Position numbers and translations under genes: made by a program
Source: Nocardia fusca NBRC 14340
GTDB lineage: Bacteria; Actinomycetota; Actinomycetes; Mycobacteriales; Mycobacteriaceae
Assembly: GCF_001618425.1 (NCBI RefSeq)
Contig: NZ_BDCU01000042.1
Coordinates: 62,001-126,000, forward strand
Length of the DNA stretch: 64,000 nucleotides
Direction of reading: 5' to 3'
The notes under the pieces: generated by a model
Told to the model about the DNA's origin: nothing
Database searches by the model: none
What the model saw: the letters and a program-made list of their open reading frames with translations, nothing else
Shown: piece by piece, positions 17,401 to 24,572 of the stretch
How positions within the stretch are numbered: position 1 is the first letter of the stretch
How the letters are laid out: each line of letters opens with the position of its first letter

Positions 17401-20310
17401 TGCCTGCGCGTGCCGAACGAACGGTCCGAGCATGGGGTTGTGGGTTACGACCGCTCGCCAGATCCTGAGATAAACTCGTTGGGCAATATCATTACGCTGT
17501 CCGATCTCGGTTTTCCCCAGGGTGTTGCGGTCGATGAATTCTTGCAGTGTGCATGATTCTCCCGAATAGGTGTACGGATAGTGTTCGACGATTTCCCGCT
17601 GGATTCTGCGCTCGTCCACGGAATTCGGCGCGGTGGCGATCAGCTCCCAGAACTTCTCCTGGATTTCGGGGGTATCGCGATCGGCGGCGGAGCGGTCCCG
17701 GTAGAAGTGCTCGACGGCGGTACGGAACGTGCCGGCGGGCACGCCGGTGGCATCACGAATAGTCCGCAGATTCTCCAACCAAGGGTTTCCCCGATCCGCT
17801 TCCCACCTGGCGATATTTTCCCGCCTGATCCCGAGGTGTTCGGCGAACTCGGTCTGGTTCATGCCTCGGTGTCTGCGGATGTCGGCCAGCCAGGTCCCGA
17901 GAGCGGGGTAGATGGTGGGGTTGTGGATCTGGGGTATGAGAGGTGGTAGCCCGTCTGGGAATTTTCTGGGGTCGTCGCAGAATTTCTGGTAGGCGGATTG
18001 CAGGGCACTTTCCGGCACGAGGTTTTTGTCGAGTAGCTTCCGTAGCTTCTCGAGCGAGGGGGCTTTTCTGGATGCTTCCCAATTCCTGATGGACGACTCC
18101 GGGACGCCGAGACGTTCGGCGAACTGCAGTTGGGTCATGTTGTGGCTCTTGCGAAGAGCACGGAGCCAGTCGCCGAATGTGGGTTCGTTGCCGTTGTCCT
18201 CCGCGTTGTGGTCGGTGTCGCTGTTGTCGGATCCGCCGCCGTCGTTGCTGCGATTGCCGGCACCGGGTTCAGCGGGCAGTCGAGCTCCGGCATCGACGTG
18301 AGCGCCGGGTTCGGTTGTGGTGGTTCTGCCGGAGACCGGGGTGAAATGGTCGCCGTCGGTGGAATTGCCGATCTCGGATCGCGGTGTTTCGTGCCGGGCT
18401 TTTCCGGGTGTGTGCCAGCGGGTGACGGTGGTGGGCGGCGCGGTAGCGCCGCGTGTGGTCACTACGGACGGGCCGGTGGTTGTGGTGGGTCGAGAGGGCT
18501 CGACGGCGTCGGCGGGTGCGGAGTGCGTCGGTTCCGGCCTCGGGTTGCCGGGGAGGAGGCGGCGGGTGTCGGGATGCCAGGGCGATGGGCCGTACTCCAC
18601 CGGTCGAGGTCCGGGCCGGGTGGTTTGTTCCGCGGTATGTATCCACGGGATGCTCGGTTGCCTGTCGGATGGGCCGTCGGTCCAGGTGGGGGAGGGGGCG
18701 GCCGGGGTGCGTACTTCCGCATCGACGATATGGCCTGTGCCGACGGCGCTCGGTGCGGTGTCGGCGCTGACCGGGGTGTGGGCGCTTGTCGGGTCGGTGA
18801 CGGTAGCCGGTGGGGTTGTCGTCGGCCCGGTGGATGCCGGGAAAGCGGTGCTCGTGTACGGGTCGCCGGGAGTGGGGGTGAGTGGGTACTGGGTGAGAGT
18901 CTGCGAGTGGTCGGCCCAGGAAACCCGCATGTCCTGGTCGGGGGGTGAGGTGATGAATGTATGGACGGTGGCATCGGTCCTAGTGGTGTGGACTGTCGTG
19001 GTGGGGTCGATGGTTACCGATCTACCGGTGCTCGAGACGAGATCGGCTCCGGGGGTGGGCACGATGGTGGACGCACGGCCGTGTCTCTGCGGTGGAAACG
19101 GCGTTGCCTCGGCCATGGTTTCGGGCGGGGATGACGCAACCGGGTGTGCCGCGGCGTGACCGTGCTCGGGATTCAGCGGTTGCCGGGCTCCCGGGGCATG
19201 GGGAGGAAGATCCGCCACTGCCCGGGCAGCCGACTCGCCGACCCCCGAGCGCCCGGCGGCGCCCACTGGGTCCACCGATGCGGCTACCGGCAGCAGACCG
19301 CGGACGGCAGCGAAAGAGGTATGTGCCGAGGTGGTTGCGGCGACACCAGGAAGGTCGGACATCCGCGGCCCGGCCGCGGTTCTGCCGGCGTGCACCGTGT
19401 GCGCGCCACCGGAAATCAACCCCTCCAGCACACCATTGACCACATTCATCCACATCTCGCTGCCCTGCGGCGCCGTCCACCGCCCCGCATACACGCTGGC
19501 CGCACCCGCCGCACCCACCGCGCCACCCACACCACCCGCCACACCCGACACCCCACCCGCGAACAACACCGCACCCGCGGTCCCCGCCCGGGTACCCGAC
19601 CCGTGCAACCGTGCCATCACCGCATTCACCGGCCGCAGACAGAACACTCCCGCACCCGCCACACCACCCGCGACACCACCGGCTCCCGCGGTCACCACCG
19701 ACTGCCAATCGATCTCTTCCCGCCGCCCCTGAACCTGCTGCCACACCTGCGCACCCCACGTGATCCCCCCACCGAGCCCTGCACCCAGCACCCCCGCACC
19801 CACCAACATCGCCGCCCGCGAACCCGCGAAACGCTCCCCCGACAACGTCAACAACTCCACCAACCGCATCAACGCCACCCGCCACCCCGCCCGCGCCGCC
19901 GCCCGATGCGCCGCCGCCGCCACCGGCGCACCCCCGGCCAGGAACATATCCGCCACCAATTCGGCCACCAGCACGAATGCCATACACCGCCACGTCACCT
20001 GACCCAGATCGATCCCCAACGCCCCCTCCGCGCACTGCTCGGCCACACTCTCGCAGAACTCCGCCTGCCGACGCTTGGCCACCACCAGCCCCGCCACCGA
20101 CCGCTGCAACTCCGCACCCGCCGCACCACCGAACCGCCCCGGCACCGACGCCGCCACCGCATCCAGCCGATCCGCCTCCGCCGAACACGCCTGTTGCGCC
20201 GCGGACCACGCCGCCGCCCCCGCCCACATTTCGCCCGCGTTCCCCCGCGGATACGGCCCCATCACCTGCTCACACAGCATCAGAGGAAACCCCTCCGGGA
20301 AAGTGAGCAC
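14455..20310 (-). CDS. Giant T7SS-type protein with seven XRE HTH units and two sigma-like regions
   Basis: 1,951 residues. Residues 1-110 resemble the WXG/PPE-like N-terminus of actinobacterial polymorphic toxins (LTFPEGFPLMLCEQVMGPYP, then an Ala/Trp-rich helix). Four hydrophobic Gly/Ala stretches follow (about 111-130, 168-188, 205-224, 241-275), then a Pro/Thr/Ser linker to about 694. Block A (about 700-1136) has two XRE helix-turn-helix units and a sigma-70-like region. After a second linker, block B (about 1240-1951) has five XRE units and a second sigma-like region. Each unit reads LxxWLAxIRKxxxMTxxEFA, a recognition helix and RWE..KPSL. GTG 20310 was chosen because AGGTG sits just upstream. 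No toxin catalytic domain is visible; the C-terminus is DNA-binding-like. Function unknown, probably exported or membrane-associated through ESX. Confidence 0.85.
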   Translation of the reverse strand: MLTFPEGFPLMLCEQVMGPYPRGNAGEMWAGAAAWSAAQQACSAEADRLDAVAASVPGRFGGAAGAELQRSVAGLVVAKRRQAEFCESVAEQCAEGALGIDLGQVTWRCMAFVLVAELVADMFLAGGAPVAAAAHRAAARAGWRVALMRLVELLTLSGERFAGSRAAMLVGAGVLGAGLGGGITWGAQVWQQVQGRREEIDWQSVVTAGAGGVAGGVAGAGVFCLRPVNAVMARLHGSGTRAGTAGAVLFAGGVSGVAGGVGGAVGAAGAASVYAGRWTAPQGSEMWMNVVNGVLEGLISGGAHTVHAGRTAAGPRMSDLPGVAATTSAHTSFAAVRGLLPVAASVDPVGAAGRSGVGESAARAVADLPPHAPGARQPLNPEHGHAAAHPVASSPPETMAEATPFPPQRHGRASTIVPTPGADLVSSTGRSVTIDPTTTVHTTRTDATVHTFITSPPDQDMRVSWADHSQTLTQYPLTPTPGDPYTSTAFPASTGPTTTPPATVTDPTSAHTPVSADTAPSAVGTGHIVDAEVRTPAAPSPTWTDGPSDRQPSIPWIHTAEQTTRPGPRPVEYGPSPWHPDTRRLLPGNPRPEPTHSAPADAVEPSRPTTTTGPSVVTTRGATAPPTTVTRWHTPGKARHETPRSEIGNSTDGDHFTPVSGRTTTTEPGAHVDAGARLPAEPGAGNRSNDGGGSDNSDTDHNAEDNGNEPTFGDWLRALRKSHNMTQLQFAERLGVPESSIRNWEASRKAPSLEKLRKLLDKNLVPESALQSAYQKFCDDPRKFPDGLPPLIPQIHNPTIYPALGTWLADIRRHRGMNQTEFAEHLGIRRENIARWEADRGNPWLENLRTIRDATGVPAGTFRTAVEHFYRDRSAADRDTPEIQEKFWELIATAPNSVDERRIQREIVEHYPYTYSGESCTLQEFIDRNTLGKTEIGQRNDIAQRVYLRIWRAVVTHNPMLGPFVRHAQATARGAVLEAYFEDKYPDLDGTSRLAVSRVNAYLTRQLGIPGGTPGVPEIAAELKLSPDRVQEALQILQQGSALSVDAPSGKGGPGWPADPSDDIADATLRLTVREALATEFEGPGLALAEELVMRHFTYGWSLADAIADLDLDITTAQAILDKARPALRSALAEPDFRSGSAPTSHYPAPQEGATSPDNSSSGGGETTATTGSRTDVTPWHTPEPPLPATPLPGTGNSADGDDVIPGPDRPTTTTTEPEPVAGNRNNGHDRSDNNDAQSNSGNGTSLGDWLRTLRKSHNMTQLEFAERLGVDKPSISRWENDSRKPSIEQLRTMFDEDLVAEDALRSVYQHFYHDPAKFPDGLPPLIPQIHNPTIYPTLGAWLADIRKHHNMTRAEFAEILEVSPSSIDRWEIGSSKPSLDHSRTMLDKDVVAETVLQSAYQHFYHDPAKFPDGLPPLIPQIHNPTIYPTLGTWLADVRKHHDMTPREFAECLGLSRPTIDDWEAGSRKPSLDQLRNLLDKDVVTETLLQPAYQHFYHDPAKFPDGLPPLIPCIDDPTIYPTLGTWLADIRKHHDMTPPEFAQLFGFTRTAIDYWEAGSRKPSLDQLRTLLAENLVPENALQSAYQHFYHDPARFPDRLPPLIPHIHDPTIYPTLGTWLADIRKHHDMTPPEFAEHLEVSRETIARWEAGQVNPPLANLRAIRDATGISTDTFRAALEYFYRDRAAHRDDPDLEEKFWELIATAPDSADERRLQLELVENYPYTSYSGQSHTLKEFIDRSIPRRSDPGQRDDVAQQVYLAIWRAVATHNPMLGSFDRHASVTARGTVLATFFQDKYPNLDSTTRRAVVTVNSYLTRRLGIPGGTPDVPEIAAELEMNPHRVQEALQILQGGPGLSVDAPAREGSRGFQLADSSDDLAEATLRLTVREALVAEFDGPDLALAVEVVMRHFSFGLPLADVIADLHLEAAAAQAILDRARPALRTALADEQDQN
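14458..15270 (-). other. Sigma-factor-like region, copy B (residues about 1680-1950)
   Basis: It contains a region-2-like stretch (QQVYLAIWRAVATHNPMLGS), a region-3-like helix set with LPGI-type spacing (TPDVPEIAAELEMNPHRVQE, compare sigma-70 region 3 with its PT..EIA..L), and a region-4-like end (LRLTVREALVAEF, then LADVIADLHLEAAAAQAILD and a final ARPALRTAL helix). Order and spacing mirror sigma-70 regions, but the -10 and -35 contact residues are not clearly conserved. Copy A is at 16905-17680. Confidence 0.55.
15310..16590 (-). repeat. Five tandem 276-bp units encoding XRE HTH domains (block B)
   Basis: The same landmark (GTCATG followed by T[TC]GTGG) falls at 15425, 15701, 15977, 16253 and 16529, exactly 276 bp apart each time, so each unit is 92 codons. 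Long stretches between units are almost identical in DNA (for example GGTGCCGAGGGTGGGGTAGA), while the HTH recognition helices differ. This points to recent tandem duplication followed by divergence of the DNA-reading surface. Confidence 0.9.
16905..17680 (-). other. Sigma-factor-like region, copy A (residues about 880-1136)
   Basis: Same layout as copy B with about 60-70 percent identity by eye: AQRVYLRIWRAVVTHNPMLG, TPGVPEIAAELKLSPDRVQE, LRLTVREALATEFEG and LADAIADLDLDITTAQAILD. The copy is followed by a short linker and block B, so the whole HTH-plus-sigma unit has been duplicated inside one gene. Confidence 0.55.
17740..18200 (-). repeat. Two 276-bp XRE HTH units (block A)
   Basis: The landmark at 17858 and 18134 is again separated by exactly 276 bp. 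The units encode MTQLQFAERLGVPESSIRNW and MNQTEFAEHLGIRRENIARW. They are more diverged from each other than the block B units, so block A is the older array or has not been homogenised. Confidence 0.85.
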
Positions 20311-20434
20311 CTGATTCACCTCGACACGACCGCAGAGCCAAACCCCGGACCAAGGTTGGCACAACCGAGCCCGGCTACCCGGCCCTGAGAACTCCCTCAC
20401 CTATCCCGCCCCTGCTGCGATCGCCGGGCCCGGG

Positions 20435-20790
20435 TAGCGAGCGTTCAAGGACTCGATCGCGTTGGTCGAGCAGATCACCCGCCGGATCTCGACGTCGTAG
20501 TCCAGGAACGGGATGAACTCTTCCCACGCGTTGTTCCAAAGCCGGATAATGGCCCCGTATTTCGAGCCCCACCGCTCGGTCGGCTCATCCAGTGCTGCTC
20601 GGGCGGCATCAGCGTTTACCGCGGTATAGATCGGTTTCACGTCCCGCTTCAACGCGTCCCAGTGCTGGCGGCCGGCCAGCCGGAAGGCGTTGCGGATCAA
20701 ATGGATGATGCAGGTCTGGACCGTGGCCAGCGGCCACACGTTCCCCACCACCTCCGGCAGCACCCGAGAACCGGCCAACCCCCTGGCTCG
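20435..20790 (-). pseudogene. Fragment of an IS256/Mutator-family transposase
   Basis: About 115 codons of the central-to-C-terminal part remain: TVQTCIIHLIRNAFRLAGRQ, the DWxALKRDVKPIY-type block, ERWGSKYGAIIRLWNNAW and ICSTNAIESLNARY, all hallmark segments of IS256-like transposases. Both ends are missing, and the fragment ends about 125 bp before the start of the giant gene in the same orientation. Its insertion may have supplied or disrupted upstream regulatory DNA. Confidence 0.85.
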
Positions 20791-20821
20791 GTGATGCCCA
20801 ATGAGTTCGGGAAGAGGAGCT

Positions 20822-21337
20822 ATGCAGCCGAGACCCTTGACCATCGGGGGACAAGACTGGCTCGTTCTGATCGACCCGGGCTGGCGTGGCGACACACCGC
20901 AGAGCACACCACCAGCGGAGGTGATGGTGGGCGGATGGACTGTGAACCCCGACCGAAAACTCGGCCCATTCGAGCCGAACCCCCGCTACCGCCCACTCCA
21001 CAGCTCGACCCCGACCGACCCGATCGATGCGCTGGCGCGGCTCACCGCTGCAGGGGAAGACCACCGTGCCGACATCATCCGAATCCTCCGCGACACCGTC
21101 GTCCAGATCGGATGCGACCAAGACAACGAGCCAGTCGTCGTGTCGCCGGAAACCGGAGTGCCGTGCGTTCTCGTCGTGACTGCGGAGATCCACAAACAGG
21201 CGACCGTTTCACGTTGGTGGCCGATCGTGGGCAGTACGCTCGGCGACATCGTCCCTGCAGGGGTCGATGTTCTGTTCAACGCGGGAAGCGCCTATCGATT
21301 TCGCTTCACAAAAAGCGCGCTGTCCCAGAGCCATTGA
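20822..21337 (+). CDS. Type VII secretion system-associated protein
   Basis: A 171-residue protein resembling the family annotated as T7SS-associated proteins in Nocardia. An N-terminal segment (GGQDWLVLIDPGWRGD) is followed by VMVGGWTVNPDRKLGPFEPN and NPRYRP, then an SseB-like C-terminal half (VVVSPETGVPCVLVVTAEIH, STLGDIVPAGVDVLFNAGSA). ATG 20822 is preceded by GGAAGAGGAG. It lies between the minus-strand giant gene (past the IS256 fragment) and the WXG/toxin operon, fitting an accessory role in secretion of those substrates. The exact biochemical role is unknown. Confidence 0.6.
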   Translation: MQPRPLTIGGQDWLVLIDPGWRGDTPQSTPPAEVMVGGWTVNPDRKLGPFEPNPRYRPLHSSTPTDPIDALARLTAAGEDHRADIIRILRDTVVQIGCDQDNEPVVVSPETGVPCVLVVTAEIHKQATVSRWWPIVGSTLGDIVPAGVDVLFNAGSAYRFRFTKSALSQSH

Positions 21338-21412
21338 ACGAGGGACCACCCAGCCCGTCGCCAACACGCTCCGGACCCGGCCCACGGCCAGATCCGCGAC
21401 TCTGTCTCTCGA

Positions 21413-21612
21413 GGGACGACAGCAAAATGTCGGTCGTGCGCGACAGGAAAGTGTCAGTTGGCTCTACTCACGATAGCCTGCGTGGTCTGCGAATACCACG
21501 GGATTTCCTGCGACCCTGAACGAAGTGTCAACTACTGACATCCCGTGTCGCCCGCTACTGACACAGCTGCCGCATACCCAGGTCAGGTCACTGACATTTT
21601 CGTGTCGTCTCT
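21413..21612. repeat. 200-bp MITE-like element with inverted ends and TGTCA/TGACA repeats
   Basis: The left end GGACGACAGCAAAATGTCGG (from 21414) is the near-perfect reverse of the right end (21590-21612, ACTGACATTTTCGTGTCGTC). Inside are further TGTCA and TGACA units, including the dyad TGTCA-ACTAC-TGACA at 21526-21540 and GTGTC...GACAC just after. Multiple subterminal TGTCA repeats are typical of IS21-family ends, so this looks like a non-coding deletion derivative of such an element. No ORF inside. Confidence 0.6.
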
Positions 21613-21673
21613 CACTCACCTGTCTCATTACCAAGGTTTTGAGAGCCCCTGCCGAGAGTTTCCGATGGACACC

Positions 21674-22114
21674 TCACCACAAGTGCAGGAAGCTCCGGAC
21701 GTCGTCATACCCGTCAAGGGCCCGACCGTCCACGTCCGACGGGTCGGCCTCGGCACGCGCCGCCAGCGACTTCACGAGTGCGAGGGCGTCATCGCCGAGA
21801 CGCCCGAAACGCCGAGCGGTGTGACCTAGGCACAGGCCGGCCAGCCCAAGCAACGGACTACCCGGCACAGCCCGTGTCCCCACCTGTATGCACCAGTGCT
21901 CGACGAACTCCATGTCGTCGTCGTTCAACGCGGTTCCGACCAGGACATCAGCAGCTTCCCCTTCGGCCGTACGGTCACGTAGAGCTCGCTCCAACGTCTC
22001 GACCACGACCTCGTGGGCCAGCGCGTCGGGGTTTTCGAAAGTCCGATGAGTATGCACCGCGTCAGAATAGGCGCGTGGGGACCTTCCGCTAGACGCCAAC
22101 TGTTCATAAATCAA
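21674..22114 (-). CDS. Helical protein of unknown function
   Basis: 146 residues from a TTG start (MIYEQLASSGRSPRAYSDAV). The sequence has helix-pair-like repeats rich in Ala/Leu/Glu (ALAHEVVVETLERALRD, GLAGLCLGHTARRFGRLGDD), recalling HEAT-like immunity-type proteins of polymorphic-toxin loci. The start is uncertain because no strong ribosome site is visible. It lies downstream of and in the same direction as the toxin/immunity operon, across an AT-rich gap, and could be a second immunity gene. Confidence 0.6.
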   Translation of the reverse strand: MIYEQLASSGRSPRAYSDAVHTHRTFENPDALAHEVVVETLERALRDRTAEGEAADVLVGTALNDDDMEFVEHWCIQVGTRAVPGSPLLGLAGLCLGHTARRFGRLGDDALALVKSLAARAEADPSDVDGRALDGYDDVRSFLHLW

Positions 22115-22205
22115 TGTTTTCTTGAACGCCTAGCAGGTAATAATCGCTGTTCAACGATGTTAGCGCCGGCGATTATGTCGGTTTATAACCTTTTTATGGA
22201 CATCG

Positions 22206-22718
22206 TCAGCTGTCTCGGGCGGGGCGGCCGGCGTCGATCCATTTCTGGTGGCGTTTGACGGCGCGGTCGTAGATGAAGGTGATCTCTTTTTCGGTGCGGC
22301 GGTTGAAGGCCAGGCCGATCATGTGTTGTGGGTCGTGGAAGGCGGTCCACATGGGGGAGTCGATGACCGAGAGCGGGGCGGGGCGTTCGGGTGGGTTGGG
22401 GGGCAGGGCAACCCAGGTGCCATCGATGGCGCGGCGGAAGGTTTCGCCGATGGCATAGACGAACCGCATCGCGATCTTGAGGTTGTCGGGGGAGAACATG
22501 TCGCGGTAGGTGGGGTAGCGCTGAAGGATTTGGTGTTCGGCGATGACGAGGCCCTCGCGGGTGTAGAGGTGGCCGTTGAGTTCTGGGACGTCGTAGTTGG
22601 TGAACTCGATGTCCATGGCCGCTTCCTGCATCCGCAGCCAGCCCTGGAAGCGTTCGTCGTGCTGGATCGCCTGGTATTCGGGGGTCTGTCTGATCGGGGT
22701 CTGCTTGTTGGCCGCCAT
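22206..22718 (-). CDS. Probable immunity protein for the adjacent T7SS toxin
   Basis: 170 residues, soluble, no signal peptide. Features are an acidic/aromatic middle (EAAMDIEFTNYDVPELNGHL) and a basic end (KEITFIYDRAVKRHQKWIDA). ATG 22718 has GGGAGG at the right spacing and follows the toxin gene by 38 bp on the same strand, the standard toxin-immunity order. I do not recognise the family, so the role rests on position. The frame stays open far upstream inside the toxin gene, but that part is antisense-like and has no ribosome site. Confidence 0.65.
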   Translation of the reverse strand: MAANKQTPIRQTPEYQAIQHDERFQGWLRMQEAAMDIEFTNYDVPELNGHLYTREGLVIAEHQILQRYPTYRDMFSPDNLKIAMRFVYAIGETFRRAIDGTWVALPPNPPERPAPLSVIDSPMWTAFHDPQHMIGLAFNRRTEKEITFIYDRAVKRHQKWIDAGRPARDS

Positions 22719-22756
22719 CGGTTGCTTCCTCCCCGTGTCCGGGCTGTTGGTTCGCG

Positions 22757-24229
22757 TTATTTGTAGTGGTAGTTGACGGTGAACTGGTCTCCGTACTCGG
22801 CTTTGAGTCTGTCCAGTTCGGCTTGCTGGCTGGGCGAGACGGGTGCTTTGAGGTTGTAGGTGACCTTGTAGCCGAGGTCGAGTGCTTGTTCGTCCTTGAC
22901 GAGCTGCTCGCCGTCGAGGCGGCCGCTCTTGTTCTCGACCAGTTCGTCGGGCACCCCGTTCTCGTCGTAGTGCACGAAATCGTATCGGCGCCCGTCCACG
23001 CCCTCGACGTGGCGTTGGGGGTGCCACCCGTCCTCGGTGGTGTAGCCGAGGATCTCGCCGACTTCTTGGTCCCATTCGGTGCCGTTGGACGTGTTCTCCA
23101 TGAGCTGGTCGTACTTTTTGCTCCATTCCTCCATCGACAGGCAGCCGCTGGGGCGGGTGCCGCAGTCGGCGAGGTAGCGCTCCCAGGCCTCTTGCTTCCA
23201 TTTCGGGAAGATGGGGCGGGTTTTGATCGCGCCGGTGTCGGGGTCGATCTCGAAGTTCGTCAGCGTTTTCGAGATCGTCTCTTCCATCAACGCCGAGATG
23301 TTGGCGGTGACGCGCAGGGTGGTCAGCGTGGTGCCGATGTTGCGGCTGGCGGTCTGCAGGGTCTCGATGAGCGTGCGGATCCGCCACCCGGTGGTGGTGA
23401 CCCGGCCGGCGGTGACGCCCATCGACACCCAGTTCGAGCCGGTGGCGGTGACCACGGTGCCCGCGGCGCCGACCGCGAGGGTGACCGCCGCGGTCATGGT
23501 CAGCTCTTGGATCGCGGTGTTCATGTCGCGGCGCTGGGTGATGAGTTCCTGGCTGAACGTGGTCGCGGCACTGGCCAGGGTGGTGGCGTCTTCTTTGAGC
23601 ATCCCGCCGGGGCCCAGGATGTTGGCGACGTATTCGTCGTAGAGCAGGTGCGCGTCGTGGGAGTCGCGGGCCCCGGGTTCGCGCCCGAACTTGCGGACCG
23701 CGTCGTTCTGTTCCCCGATGACGGTGGCCAGATCGCCGAGCAGGTCACCGACGATGTCGAGTTTGACGTCGTTGCCGTTGGGTAGGTCCTTGGCGATCGC
23801 GTCGGTCAGCCCGGGGATGTCGGTGATCAACGGCTCTGCGTTGGGGCCGATCGAGGTCGGCAGATTGCCCAGCAACACCCGCTGATCCACATACTGCGGG
23901 GGTGCGGTGGGCGGTGCCGGGAGCGCACCCTGGCGGCCGGCGGCGACCCATTCGGCGGCGATGAAGTTGACCCCGGCCGCATAGGCACGGTTGGCGATCG
24001 CCCCGAACGCATCGGCCAGCCGGCAGGCGTTGGGCAGGAACTGATTGAGTGCGGTGTCCCACTTCGCGCCCCACTCCTTGCCGACTTCCTCATCGCCGGC
24101 CATCCCCGAGCCCACCGACTCGATCTCCGGGGCGACCGCCTCGATCTTCTCCCGGATCAGTGCCGAGGCGGTATCGGCGGCGGCCGCGAACTCGAAATAC
24201 GGGAACACCCCGTAGCTAGCCATCGCCAT
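22757..24229 (-). CDS. T7SS-exported polymorphic toxin with PD-(D/E)XK-like nuclease C-terminus
   Basis: 490 residues. Residues 1-130 are a helical WXG/LXG-like export domain (FEFAAAADTASALIREKIEA, WGAKWDTALNQFLPNACRL). Helices and a hydrophobic stretch (TMTAAVTLAVGAAGTVVTA, about residues 246-264) occupy the middle. The C-terminal 110 residues look like a restriction-endonuclease-fold toxin: RRYDFVHYDENG, then ELVENKSGRLDGEQLVKDE (E-x-K catalytic motif with a following QL..D helix) and LGYKVTYNLKAPVS. Two WXG100 genes precede it and a probable immunity gene follows, all on one strand. DNA or RNA cleavage is inferred from the fold motif. Confidence 0.75.
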   Translation of the reverse strand: MAMASYGVFPYFEFAAAADTASALIREKIEAVAPEIESVGSGMAGDEEVGKEWGAKWDTALNQFLPNACRLADAFGAIANRAYAAGVNFIAAEWVAAGRQGALPAPPTAPPQYVDQRVLLGNLPTSIGPNAEPLITDIPGLTDAIAKDLPNGNDVKLDIVGDLLGDLATVIGEQNDAVRKFGREPGARDSHDAHLLYDEYVANILGPGGMLKEDATTLASAATTFSQELITQRRDMNTAIQELTMTAAVTLAVGAAGTVVTATGSNWVSMGVTAGRVTTTGWRIRTLIETLQTASRNIGTTLTTLRVTANISALMEETISKTLTNFEIDPDTGAIKTRPIFPKWKQEAWERYLADCGTRPSGCLSMEEWSKKYDQLMENTSNGTEWDQEVGEILGYTTEDGWHPQRHVEGVDGRRYDFVHYDENGVPDELVENKSGRLDGEQLVKDEQALDLGYKVTYNLKAPVSPSQQAELDRLKAEYGDQFTVNYHYK

Positions 24230-24265
24230 AACGCACCCCGCCCCTCACCACACACCCGCCACAGT

Positions 24266-24559
24266 TCAGCTGAACATTTTCGTGTTCGCTTCCAGCACCG
24301 CCTGATACGCCTCGCGCGCGGTCGTCAACCGTGCCCGCACCGCATCCAACGCCGCCACCGCTTCACCGGCGCGGCGCAGCCAATCGGTGTGGCCGGCCAG
24401 GTACGCGGCCGCGGTCGCGCCTTCCCACCGAGTCGGGGTGTCGTTCACCAGCGCCTCGATCGCGGTGAGCTGGTCGCGGCAGAACCCCACGAACCCGGAC
24501 AGGCGCTGCTCGACGTTCTCGAGCATGTCCAGATCGACGTCATAGGAGGTGCCGGCCAC
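24266..24559 (-). CDS. WXG100-family protein (T7SS substrate/partner)
   Basis: A 97-residue helical hairpin protein. The turn carries the WxG motif in PTRWEGATAAAYLAGHTDWL, and the flanking helices are Leu/Ala-rich. WXG100 proteins pair with a partner and with the N-terminus of larger substrates to be exported by the ESX machinery. It lies between the second WXG protein and the nuclease toxin, 36 bp before the toxin start, so it is probably the toxin's cognate partner. Confidence 0.85.
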   Translation of the reverse strand: MAGTSYDVDLDMLENVEQRLSGFVGFCRDQLTAIEALVNDTPTRWEGATAAAYLAGHTDWLRRAGEAVAALDAVRARLTTAREAYQAVLEANTKMFS

Positions 24560-24572
24560 CGGGTCACGGTCC

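Noticed and set aside
19144..20388. 414-residue plus-strand ORF (and an overlapping 133-residue ORF) opposite the N-terminus of the 1,951-residue gene
   Set aside because: Arg/His/Pro/Thr-rich antisense of a GC-rich Ala/Gly coding region, no ribosome site; a mirror of the real gene.
23211..23785. Plus-strand ORFs of 143 and 339 residues opposite the nuclease toxin gene
   Set aside because: Val/Asp/Gly-rich complement of a real coding frame; no independent evidence.
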